From Gemmatirosa kalamazoonensis (lineage in GTDB: Bacteria; Gemmatimonadota; Gemmatimonadetes; Gemmatimonadales; Gemmatimonadaceae), in assembly GCF_000522985.1 (NCBI RefSeq), contig NZ_CP007128.1:868001-932000 (forward strand): a DNA stretch of 64,000 nucleotides, written 5' to 3'. Positions within the stretch are counted from its first letter, which is position 1. Each line of letters opens with the position of its first letter. The translations under genes and the position numbers were made by a program. The notes beneath the pieces were generated by a model. The model searched no databases. It saw only the letters and a program-made list of their open reading frames with translations, and was not told the DNA's origin. Below are positions 52,372 to 59,929 of this stretch, piece by piece.

Positions 52372-52790
52372 CACGGCGGGACGCTGCACGGCGGGACGCC
52401 GCACGGCGGGACGCTGCACGGCGGGACGCCGCACGGCGGGACGCCGCACGGCGGGACGCCGCACGGCGGGACGCCGCACGGCGGGACGCCGCACGGCGGG
52501 ACGCCGCACGGCGGGACGCTGAACGGCGGGATGGATACGGCGGGACGATCGACCGCGGGACGGTCGACGGCGGGCGCGGTACCTAGGTCCCAGGGGGGCT
52601 CCCCCCCCTTCGCCCAAGGTGCTACGCGCCGCTCGAGCGGCCGTACCAATCCGACGCCGGATGGATCCCTCCGAACGCATCCCGATCCGCCCCGTGTCCA
52701 TCCCGCCCTTCGACGTCCCGCTGTCGAACGTCCCGCCGTCAGTCGTCCCGCCGTCAGTCGTCCCGCCGTCGGTCGTCCCGCCCTTTTAGT
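52372..52790. repeat. Family A element with conserved 44-nt core, copy 2
   Basis: This fills the 427-bp gap between convergent genes. Left arm 52372-52570: about 14 units of GCACGGCGGGACGCC (15 bp). Centre: 52579-52622 is the reverse complement of the 44-nt block at 21266-21309, without mismatch, then the CCGTACCAAT and GGATCC region. Right arm 52700-52790: CGTCCCGCCGTCAGT units. It can form a very long hairpin. Confidence 0.95.
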
Positions 52791-53694
52791 CCCGCCGTTC
52801 CGCCGCCAGTACCAGCGCCGCCGCAACGACGTCCTCGACCGCGACCCCGACCGACTTGAACAGCGTCACCTCGTCGCGCCCCGTCCGCCCCGCCCGCTCC
52901 CCCGTCAGCACCTCGCCGATCTCCGTCGGCTCCCCGCCCGCCGCGATCACGTCGCCCGACTCGCGCGTCGCGGCCACCCGGGAGTCGACGAACAACCGCG
53001 CCGTGCGCACGACGTCGTCGTCGAGCTCACGCCAGTCGGGCCGCGTCGCCCCCACGGCGTTCACGTGCGTCCCCGGCGCGAGCCACGCGCCGCGCAGCAC
53101 CGGCACCTGCGACGTCGTCGCCACGAGCACCACGTCCGCGCCGCGCACCGCCGCTTCGGGTGATGCCACGGCGCGCACGCCGTCGCCCATCTCGTCGGCG
53201 AACGCGGCCGCGCGATGCGGGCTCCACACGCGCACCTCGTCGAGCGGCCGCACGAGACGCAGCGCCTCGAGGTGGCTGCGCGCCTGCACGCCGGCGCCGA
53301 GGATGCCTAACACACGCGCGTCGTCGCGCGCGAGCGCGTCGGTGGCGACGGCCGACGCGGCCGCGGTCCGCATCTCCGTGATCAGTCGCCCGTCGAGCAC
53401 CGCCGCCGGCGCGCCCGTCTCGGGGTGGAACAGCACGATCACCGCGTGGTGCGTCGGGACGCCGCGGTTCTGCGGGTAGAACGTCACGAGCTTCGCGCCT
53501 AACGCCTCGCCCGTGTACGCCGGCATCGACCCGAGAAAGCCGGCGTGGTCGGCGACCGGCACCACCGTGCGAATGGGCTGCATCACGCGGCCGGCGGAGA
53601 GCGCGGCCAGCGCGTCGCGGATCGCGGGCACGAGCGCGTCCATGCGCAGCATGCGGCGGACGGCGTCCTCGTCGAGCAGGGGGATCGAAGGCAT
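52786..53694 (-). CDS. Ornithine cyclodeaminase/mu-crystallin family protein
   Basis: The 302-residue protein has the family core: AKLVTFYPQNRGVPTHHAVIV, RTAAASAVATDALARDDARV, the Rossmann LGILGAGVQARSHLEAL and VNAVGATRPDWRELDDDVV. Members include ornithine cyclodeaminase, alanine dehydrogenase of archaea and ketimine reductase; no residue I can read fixes which. NAD(P)-dependent, cytoplasmic. ATG 53694 is preferred; a GTG at 53715 adds seven residues. Its 3' end borders the repeat arm. Confidence 0.9.
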   Translation of the reverse strand: MPSIPLLDEDAVRRMLRMDALVPAIRDALAALSAGRVMQPIRTVVPVADHAGFLGSMPAYTGEALGAKLVTFYPQNRGVPTHHAVIVLFHPETGAPAAVLDGRLITEMRTAAASAVATDALARDDARVLGILGAGVQARSHLEALRLVRPLDEVRVWSPHRAAAFADEMGDGVRAVASPEAAVRGADVVLVATTSQVPVLRGAWLAPGTHVNAVGATRPDWRELDDDVVRTARLFVDSRVAATRESGDVIAAGGEPTEIGEVLTGERAGRTGRDEVTLFKSVGVAVEDVVAAALVLAAERRD

Positions 53695-53853
53695 GGCGGG
53701 CGATGGAGCGTTCACGAGCGGCGGAGTGCGGCGCGACGGCCGGTATCATACTCGACACGACGGGATCTTGACCGCCTCCGGAGCGGGGCGCAGCGTAGTC
53801 CGATCGCGGCCGTCGCCCGCGACCATTGGGTGGACCGCTGCACGGAGGGACGC

Positions 53854-54864
53854 ATGAGCGCGGCTGCCATTCGCGGACTCGCCGCGGTGCTCGGTGCCGC
53901 GCTCGGCCTCGGCGGAGCGCGGCTCTACCATCACGGCCAGAGCGCCGTCGATCTCGCGCGCGAGTCGCGCACGATGGAGAAGATCGGGGAGCACGCTCCC
54001 CTGCTCCGCGTGGGGGCCGCGCGCGACATCGCCGAGTCGCTCGCGATCGCGTTCGCGCCGACGATCCCCGTGGCGCCCATGCGGCCGGGCGACTCGACGA
54101 AGCCTGCCAGGGTACCCCCGCCCGAGCGCCCGCTGTACCGGCGGTGGCCGCTCGACTCGATGCGTGCGGATCTGCTCCGCTCCGCCGCGGCGGCGCGCGA
54201 CTCGGCGGAACGCGCTGCCGCGGCGTCCGATCTCGCGGGCGCCATCGCGCACACGGTGCCGTCGACGCTGTGGCAGGGGCGCAAGTATCTCGTCAGCGTG
54301 TACGTCGCGCGCGGCGACACAGCGATGGACACCGCGCTCGTGCGACGCCAGGAAGCGATGCTGGGGACGCGGCTGTTCACGCGCACGCTGGCGCGGGTGC
54401 CGCGGCACATGTTCGTGGACCTCGAGGTCGACAACGGCGACACGACGGCGTTCACGGTCTGGCGCTCGCAGCAGAACGTGACCCGCAACGTCGAGGCGGA
54501 CTCCTCGCGCCGCCCGGCCCGCGGCGACTACGCCACGTGGGCGTGGTCCATCATGCCGCGCGCGAGCGGCGACCATCAGCTCAACTTCATCATCCGCCGC
54601 GTCGACTCGCTCCCGGGCGGCCGCGCCGACACCACGACGTATCCCGAGAAGGTGCCGGTGCACGTGCGCGTGAACCCGCTGTACTACGGCGTGCAGGTCG
54701 CCGGGCTGGCCGTCACGCACTGGACGTGGCCCACGGCGGGCGGGCTCGCCGGCGTGTTCCTGACGTGGTCGCAGCAGCGGCGGCGGAAGAACAAGCCAGG
54801 GCTCCTCGACCTCCTGCGCCGCGCCGCCGGCGTGGTGGGCACGCCGAAGGGGACGGCGCCGTAG
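53854..54864 (+). CDS. Hypothetical membrane-anchored protein
   Basis: The 336-residue protein starts at ATG 53854 with GGAGGG upstream. It has an N-terminal hydrophobic anchor (about 6-23), a periplasmic-type region with helical part (about 95-150) and a beta-rich part (YLVSVYVARGDTAMD, MFVDLEVDNGDTTAFTVWRS), and a second hydrophobic segment near 290-310 followed by a basic tail (QQRRRKNKPG). I do not recognise a family. Its mature domain somewhat resembles proteins with a protease or gliding-associated beta sandwich, but this is only an impression. Confidence 0.75.
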   Translation: MSAAAIRGLAAVLGAALGLGGARLYHHGQSAVDLARESRTMEKIGEHAPLLRVGAARDIAESLAIAFAPTIPVAPMRPGDSTKPARVPPPERPLYRRWPLDSMRADLLRSAAAARDSAERAAAASDLAGAIAHTVPSTLWQGRKYLVSVYVARGDTAMDTALVRRQEAMLGTRLFTRTLARVPRHMFVDLEVDNGDTTAFTVWRSQQNVTRNVEADSSRRPARGDYATWAWSIMPRASGDHQLNFIIRRVDSLPGGRADTTTYPEKVPVHVRVNPLYYGVQVAGLAVTHWTWPTAGGLAGVFLTWSQQRRRKNKPGLLDLLRRAAGVVGTPKGTAP

Positions 54865-54867
54865 CCG

Positions 54868-55407
54868 CTACGCGCCGGCCGGGGGCACGCCGTCGAGCAT
54901 CTCCCGGATCTGGTCGGCGTGCCGCGCCGCGTGCGCGCCGATGAACGCGATCCACTCGTAGCCGGTGAGGTCACCGAGCGCCGGGTGCGGCGCCGATACC
55001 TCGCCGAGCGCGAGCCCGTCGCCACGCGCGACGACGTCCCTGAACGCGCGACGCGCGTCGTCGAGGTCGTCCCACACCTGCGCCGGGTCGGTGCCGCGCG
55101 GCTCCGCCGCCTCGAACGTCACGAACCGCTTCGTGCGGTCGAGGGCGCGCTGCGCGGCGCGGGTCGGCAGGATCGGCGTGCTCTCGCGCTCCGGTGGCAG
55201 CGCGCGCGCCTGCTCCATGAGCGCGGCCAGCCGCTGCGTCACGCGCCGCTCCACGATCGCCACGTGGTGCACGACCTCCGCCGGCGACCACCGCTCCGGC
55301 GTCGGACGCTCGGCGCGGCGCCCGGCCGGCACGGCGTCGAACGCCGCGCGCAGCGCCGCGGTCTGCGCGTCGACGTACTGCAGCAGCTCGGCGATCCGCG
55401 GATGCAT
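54868..55407 (-). CDS. DinB-family protein
   Basis: The 179-residue four-helix protein has the DinB/YfiT metal His pattern: His47-48 in EVVHHVAIVE and the C-terminal HAARHADQIREM. DinB-fold proteins are thiol-dependent transferases or hydrolases, with unknown substrates here. Ends 4 bp from the convergent gene before it. A second DinB protein lies 30 bp upstream on the same strand. Confidence 0.88.
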   Translation of the reverse strand: MHPRIAELLQYVDAQTAALRAAFDAVPAGRRAERPTPERWSPAEVVHHVAIVERRVTQRLAALMEQARALPPERESTPILPTRAAQRALDRTKRFVTFEAAEPRGTDPAQVWDDLDDARRAFRDVVARGDGLALGEVSAPHPALGDLTGYEWIAFIGAHAARHADQIREMLDGVPPAGA

Positions 55408-55437
55408 GGCGAGCGTCGGGCCGTCGTCAGGCGACCG

Positions 55438-55932
55438 TCAGGCGGCAGGCCACGCGCCGAGCAGGCGGCGCAGCATCACGAGCTGGCCCACGTGGTACGA
55501 CGTGTGGTCGGCGACGAGCAGCACCTCGCGCAGATACGTCTGCCCCGTGCCGCGCGGCGGCGGGATCGTCGCGTGCAGGTCGGGCACCCGCGACGTGTCG
55601 ACGGCGAGCGCCTCGAGCGCGGCACGGTCGGCGCGGTAGTCGGCGAGGCTCCGCTCCCACGCCTCGTCCGACGGCGGTGCGGCGTCCTTCGGCCAGTAGT
55701 CGTCGGGCCAGTGCGGCTCGTGGTAGTGCGCGTCGCGACAGAAGTCGAGGATGTCGCGCTGCGTGATGCGCACGTGCTCCACGAGCTCCCACGCCGAGTG
55801 CGGGAAGCCGTCGACGCGACGGCCGCGCAGCTCGCTCGACAGCCCGGCCACGGCGTCGTCGAACGTCGCGTGCGCCTCGCGCCACGCGAGCGGCCGCGCG
55901 ACGGCCGCTCGCCACGTCGCGTCGTCGGCCAT
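55438..55932 (-). CDS. DinB-family protein, second copy
   Basis: The 164-residue protein has DinB-like helices with HSAWELVEHVRITQRDIL (metal His 45-54 region) and ADHTSYHVGQLVMLRRLLG at the C-terminus. It is more distant from its neighbour than a recent duplicate would be. ATG 55932 lies three bases from the stop of the short frameshifted gene upstream, so the three are likely one transcript. Confidence 0.88.
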   Translation of the reverse strand: MADDATWRAAVARPLAWREAHATFDDAVAGLSSELRGRRVDGFPHSAWELVEHVRITQRDILDFCRDAHYHEPHWPDDYWPKDAAPPSDEAWERSLADYRADRAALEALAVDTSRVPDLHATIPPPRGTGQTYLREVLLVADHTSYHVGQLVMLRRLLGAWPAA

Positions 55933-55934
55933 GG

Positions 55935-56173
55935 CTAACGGACGCGGTCGATGACCTTCTTCAGCTCGTCGGCGAACTCGTCGGCGACGTCGAGCGCGCG
56001 ATCCACGGCGGTCGCGACCGGCCGCGGCACCTTCGCGCGCAGCCCGCCGCTCTCCGGCTTCGGCTGGTCGGGCTCCGGCGTCCCCCCCCCGACGCGTCCG
56101 CACCGGGCGGCGGCGGCGTGGGCGGCACGAGTGAGCCGGACGGCTCGTTCGTCGGCTGGGATTCGTCCAACAT
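55935..56173 (-). pseudogene. Small hypothetical protein, frameshifted at a C9/G9 tract
   Basis: ATG 56173 follows a strong GGAGGAG Shine-Dalgarno on the minus strand. The first frame gives a Pro/Ser-rich start (MLDESQPTNEPSGSLVPP) up to the run of nine C (plus strand 56082-56090). The second frame then gives TPEPDQPKPESGG and a helical end PVATAVDRALDVADEFADE with KKVIDRVR and a stop at 55935. One extra base in the run would join them into a 79-residue protein. Function unknown; the helix resembles a short adaptor. Confidence 0.7.
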
Positions 56174-56204
56174 CGCTCTCTCCTCCGAAAGGCCCGCCGG
56201 CAAC

Positions 56205-57572
56205 TTAACGCGCCGCCGACTTCGCCGCCGCCTTCGCCGCCGCCTTCGGCGCCGCCCCGCTCTGCGTCAGTCGCCACAGCAGCACCGCGGCGCGCTTCGT
56301 CTGCACGCTCAGCATCCGCAGGTCCGCCGTCTCCTTCTCGGTGTGATCGTCGTGCCCCGACAGTCCCACGCCGTCGATCGCCATCGGGACGATGTGCGCG
56401 ACGAACGACACGTCGGCCGCGCCGGCGCGCGACGGGTCCACCGGCCCCACCGGCCAGAAGCCGAGGTCGCGGCTCACTTGGTCGTAGAGCGCGAGCAGGC
56501 GACGGTTGCCGTCGGTCGGCGCCATCGGCGGGTAGCCGTCGTCGAACGCGATCGTCGCCTGTGTGTTCGGCAGATGGCGCGCGACGATCTCGGTCATCGT
56601 CTGCTTCGCGCGCGCGAGCTGCTCCGGCGACAGCGTGCGCAGATCGCCGGTCACCGTCATGCGCTCGGCCACCACGTTCGACTTGCCCGACGCCGAGCCG
56701 ACGGTGCCGGTGCTGTCGATGGCGACCTGCGTGCCGCCTAACGCGACGCCGGGATTGAACGTGAGGTACGGCTCCCTCGACAGCGTCTCGTAGAACGCGG
56801 TGAGGATGCGCGCCGTCTCGTACACCGCACCGGCACCCACCTCCGGCTTGAAGATCTGCGACGAGTGCGCGGGCACGCCGGTCACGTTCAGCGTCCATCC
56901 GCCGGCGCCGCGCCGCGAGATCACCGCCACGTGCGGATCCCCGGGGCCGTCCTCGAACCCGATCGCCGCCGCGGCGCCCTGCGCGGCATCGATCAGCGTC
57001 TTCCGCGCGAGATCGAGCGGCGCGCCGGAATCCTCCTCGTCACCGTGCATCACGACGACGACGTTCATCTTCTCGAGCACTCCGGCGTCCTTCAGCGCCC
57101 GCAGCGCGGCGACGATGATCACGTCGCCGCCCTTCATGTCGATGATCCCCGGCCCGCGCGCCGTCGAGTCGTCGAGCCGCGCGAATCTCTGGAACGGGCT
57201 GCTCGGCTCGAACACGGTGTCGAGGTGCCCGATGAGCAGCAGCTTCGGCCCCGGCCCGGGATGCTCGGCCACGAGATGGCCCGCGCGCTTGAACGCCGCA
57301 CCGTCCACCCATCGCGTGCGGAAGCCGAGCGCGTCGAGCTGCGCGCGCAGCACGTCGCCCACCTGCCGCACGCCGGCGAAGTTCTGCGTGCCGCTGTTGA
57401 TGTTCACGATCCGCTCGAGCAGCGCGAGGTGCTCGGCGTCGTGCGCATCGACCGCACGGACGACGGCGCGCTCGACGGCGTTAGGCGCGGCGGCGTCCTT
57501 GGAGACGCGTCCCTGGGCGGGCACGGCGACGGGCGCGGCCACGAGGGCGAGGGCGAGGAGGCGGTGGCGCAT
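56205..57572 (-). CDS. M20 family metallopeptidase, carboxypeptidase G2-like
   Basis: The 455-residue secreted enzyme (signal peptide about 1-20) has the co-catalytic zinc motifs: IGHLDTVF (His116, Asp118), GPGIIDMKGGD (Asp145), MHGDEEDSG (Glu179/180) and the C-terminal SGHDDHTEKE with the last His. The lid/dimer domain with GVPAHSSQ lies in the middle. It removes C-terminal residues, in the G2 case glutamate from folates, but substrate is unknown. Ends in an Ala/Lys repeat tail (AKAAAKSAAR). Confidence 0.93.
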   Translation of the reverse strand: MRHRLLALALVAAPVAVPAQGRVSKDAAAPNAVERAVVRAVDAHDAEHLALLERIVNINSGTQNFAGVRQVGDVLRAQLDALGFRTRWVDGAAFKRAGHLVAEHPGPGPKLLLIGHLDTVFEPSSPFQRFARLDDSTARGPGIIDMKGGDVIIVAALRALKDAGVLEKMNVVVVMHGDEEDSGAPLDLARKTLIDAAQGAAAAIGFEDGPGDPHVAVISRRGAGGWTLNVTGVPAHSSQIFKPEVGAGAVYETARILTAFYETLSREPYLTFNPGVALGGTQVAIDSTGTVGSASGKSNVVAERMTVTGDLRTLSPEQLARAKQTMTEIVARHLPNTQATIAFDDGYPPMAPTDGNRRLLALYDQVSRDLGFWPVGPVDPSRAGAADVSFVAHIVPMAIDGVGLSGHDDHTEKETADLRMLSVQTKRAAVLLWRLTQSGAAPKAAAKAAAKSAAR

Positions 57573-57601
57573 GACCCAATCTAGCGGTGCGCGCGCCGCA
57601 C

Positions 57602-57731
57602 GACTCCACGTACGAGTTTGTATGGGACTGAAGGAGGACTGAAGGAGGACTGAAGAAGGAACCTTTCAAGTGTCCTCCTTCAGTCCCCCTTCAGTCCTTC
57701 TTCAGTCCAACGAACACACGTACGTGGAGTC
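57602..57731. repeat. 130-bp palindromic element, GGACTGAAG family, copy 2
   Basis: Terminal repeats GACTCCACGTACG (57602-57614) and the complement at 57719-57731; inside, GGACTGAAGGA units mirrored by CTTCAGTCC units around the same GGAACCTTTCAAGTGTCC centre as in copy 1 (1397-1526). Same length of 130 bp. It lies between two minus-strand genes. Confidence 0.92.
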
Positions 57732-57745
57732 CAAACCGGCGCGAC

Positions 57746-58183
57746 TCACGCCTTCACCGGGCAGCTCGCGCCGTCGGCCTTCCGCATGTCGAGGACCTCG
57801 AACAGCCGGAAGTAGCGCGTGCTGCCGCCCATGTGCCCCGCGCCCGCCGGCATGCGCGCGCCGGCGATGCCGCGCACGCGCACGAACACCGGACCCTTCG
57901 CGTCGGGCGTCACGATCGCGGCGAGCGAGTCGCGCTGCCGCATCGCGTCGGCCGTCGGCACCACCCACCACGGCCGGTCGCTCGGGGTGGTGCCGCAGGC
58001 GACGAACTCGCTGTGCTCGAACGGCCAGCGATAGAACCCGACGTACTCGGCCACCGTGTCGACGACCACGCCGCGCGCCGGCTGTGCCGCCGGAGCGAGC
58101 GGCGACACCGCCGGCCGGTGACGAGAGCAGGCGGCGACCAGGACGACCAGGGCGAGCACCAGACGGCGCGACACGCGACTCAT
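57746..58183 (-). CDS. Hypothetical small lipoprotein
   Basis: From ATG 58183 the 145-residue protein has a basic start, a hydrophobic segment and lipobox VAAC (Cys19 region), so it is a lipoprotein. The mature part contains EYVGFYRWPFEHSEFVAC and VRVRGIAGARMPAGAGHMGG, with three cysteines. The longer frame upstream (GTG 58282) has no clear coding look. No domain recognised. Confidence 0.78.
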   Translation of the reverse strand: MSRVSRRLVLALVVLVAACSRHRPAVSPLAPAAQPARGVVVDTVAEYVGFYRWPFEHSEFVACGTTPSDRPWWVVPTADAMRQRDSLAAIVTPDAKGPVFVRVRGIAGARMPAGAGHMGGSTRYFRLFEVLDMRKADGASCPVKA

Positions 58184-58308
58184 GCGGCTTCTCCAGCGAG
58201 GATCCGCTGACTTGGACCCCACGTCGGCATGCGCCGTTCCGCGTGGGCCCTTGGGGCCGCCCCGACGCGCCGCGGTCGGCACCTCAGCCGGGATGCCTCC
58301 TCGAGCGT

Positions 58309-58403
58309 GGGACGCGGATTTCGCGGAGGCCGCGGATAGATAGGAGACTCGCTCGAGCCTCGGGCCCGCTTCCTATCCCCGTGATCCGCGAAATCCGCGT
58401 CCC
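58309..58403. repeat. GCGGATTTCGCGG hairpin repeat
   Basis: GGGACGCGGATTTCGCGGA (58309-58327) is exactly complementary to 58385-58403. An inner CGCGGATAGATAGGA/TCCTATCCCCG pair extends the hairpin. It lies in the 252-bp gap between two minus-strand genes; the rest of that gap shows nothing else. Confidence 0.9.
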
Positions 58404-58435
58404 AACTCGTCGAGCCGTGCGGGTCGAGCGCGCGC

Positions 58436-59929
58436 TCAGGAGATCGGCTTCCCTTCCGCGTCGAGCACCACGATCGGCGCGATGCCGGTCTTGCGGAGGT
58501 TCTCCTCGATCGTCGCGCGGTCGCCCACGATGACGATGTTGAGGTGCTCCATGTCGACGTACTTCTTCGCCACGCGCACGAGATCGTCGCGCGTCACCGC
58601 CTCGACGTTCCGCGCGTAGTCGCGGTAGAACGACTCCGGCAGATCCTGCACGTAGAGGCTCGCCACCGAGCCGCCGATCGCCTCGACCGACGAGAAGCGG
58701 CGCGGCAGCCCCTGGACGAGCGCCGCCTTGCCCTGCGCGATCTCGTCGTCGGTGAACGGCACGTCGCCGCGCGCGCCCTTGAACTCCTTCATGAACTCGA
58801 TGAGCGCGCTGTCCGTCTTCGCCGTGACGATGCCGCCGCCGGCGCGGAACGGGCCCGGGCCGCGGCCGAACGCGAAGCTCGAGTTCACGCCGTAGCTGTA
58901 GCCCTTCACCTCGCGGATGTTGTGATTGATCCGCGACTGGAACAGCCCGCCGAGGATCGTGTTCATCACCTGCAGCGCGTAATAGTCGGGCGTGTCGCGC
59001 GCGGGGCCGGTGAGGCCGATCGCGAACACCGACTGCGCGGCGCCCGGCTTGTCCACGAGATAGATGGCCGAGGCCTTTGGCGCCGGCGCCTGCGGGTAGT
59101 CGAACGTCGGCTTGCTGCCGCCCGACGGCCACGCGGCGAACGCCTTCTCCACCGCCGCCTTCACCTGTGCCGGCGTGACGTCGCCGGCCACCGTGATCAC
59201 GGCGCGCCCGGGCTGGAAGTACGCCTTGTGGAACGCCAGCACGTCGTCGCGCGTGATGGTGCGCACCGTCTTCTCGCTCACCACGCGGCCGTACGGATGC
59301 GCGTCGCCGTACGTCACCTTCGAGAACACGTTCGACGCGAGCGCGTTCGGGTTGTCCTTCTGCTGCTGGAGCCCGACGAGCGTGCGACCGCGGATCCGCT
59401 CGAGCGCGTCGGCGGGGAAGCTCGGGTGCTCGAGCATGTCGGCGAGGAGCGCGAGCGCCGGCTCCAGCTTGTCCTTCAGCGACGTGAACCCGATCGACCC
59501 GCTCTCGCCGCCGATGCCGGCGCCGATCTGCGTGCCGAGGAGCTGCTGCGCGTCGGCGAGCTGCTCGCCGGTCTTCGACGCCGTCCCCTCGCTCAGCATC
59601 TGCGCCGTGAAGTTCGCGACGCCGAGCTTGTCGGCCGGCTCGAAGTTGTTCGCGCCGCCGACGAAGTTCACGGTGAACGAGACGAGCGGCAGGTCGTGCT
59701 TCTCCACGACGACGAGCTGCGCGCCGTTGGGCAGCGTGGTGCGCGTCCACGTCGGCACGCGCACGGCCGGCTCGGGACCCGGCTTCGGCACGACGGTGCG
59801 GTCGAGCGCGGTGCGCGACGTCGCCGGCACCGTGTTCTTCGCCGGCGCGTCCTTCGTCACCGGCTGCTGGGCCAGCGCGGGCGTGGCGGCCAGCGCCGCC
59901 GACAGAATCGTTAGGCGGGTGTGCCGCAT
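58436..59929 (-). CDS. M16 peptidase-like protein, non-catalytic partner (second pair)
   Basis: The 497-residue secreted protein (signal peptide about 1-20) has the M16 fold with LPNGAQLVVVEKHDLPLV and a second lobe with SRINHNIREVKGYSYGV. At the zinc site it has VANFTAQML instead of HxxEH, so it should be the inactive partner. Its ATG overlaps the stop of the catalytic gene by one base, so both are made together. Paralogous to 4672-6081, which shares the QQPVTKDAPA start of the mature protein. Confidence 0.92.
   Translation of the reverse strand: MRHTRLTILSAALAATPALAQQPVTKDAPAKNTVPATSRTALDRTVVPKPGPEPAVRVPTWTRTTLPNGAQLVVVEKHDLPLVSFTVNFVGGANNFEPADKLGVANFTAQMLSEGTASKTGEQLADAQQLLGTQIGAGIGGESGSIGFTSLKDKLEPALALLADMLEHPSFPADALERIRGRTLVGLQQQKDNPNALASNVFSKVTYGDAHPYGRVVSEKTVRTITRDDVLAFHKAYFQPGRAVITVAGDVTPAQVKAAVEKAFAAWPSGGSKPTFDYPQAPAPKASAIYLVDKPGAAQSVFAIGLTGPARDTPDYYALQVMNTILGGLFQSRINHNIREVKGYSYGVNSSFAFGRGPGPFRAGGGIVTAKTDSALIEFMKEFKGARGDVPFTDDEIAQGKAALVQGLPRRFSSVEAIGGSVASLYVQDLPESFYRDYARNVEAVTRDDLVRVAKKYVDMEHLNIVIVGDRATIEENLRKTGIAPIVVLDAEGKPIS

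Noticed and set aside
52372-52790. Protein-coding gene in the repeat gap
   Set aside because: All frames are periodic repeat translations, with no RBS or family resemblance.
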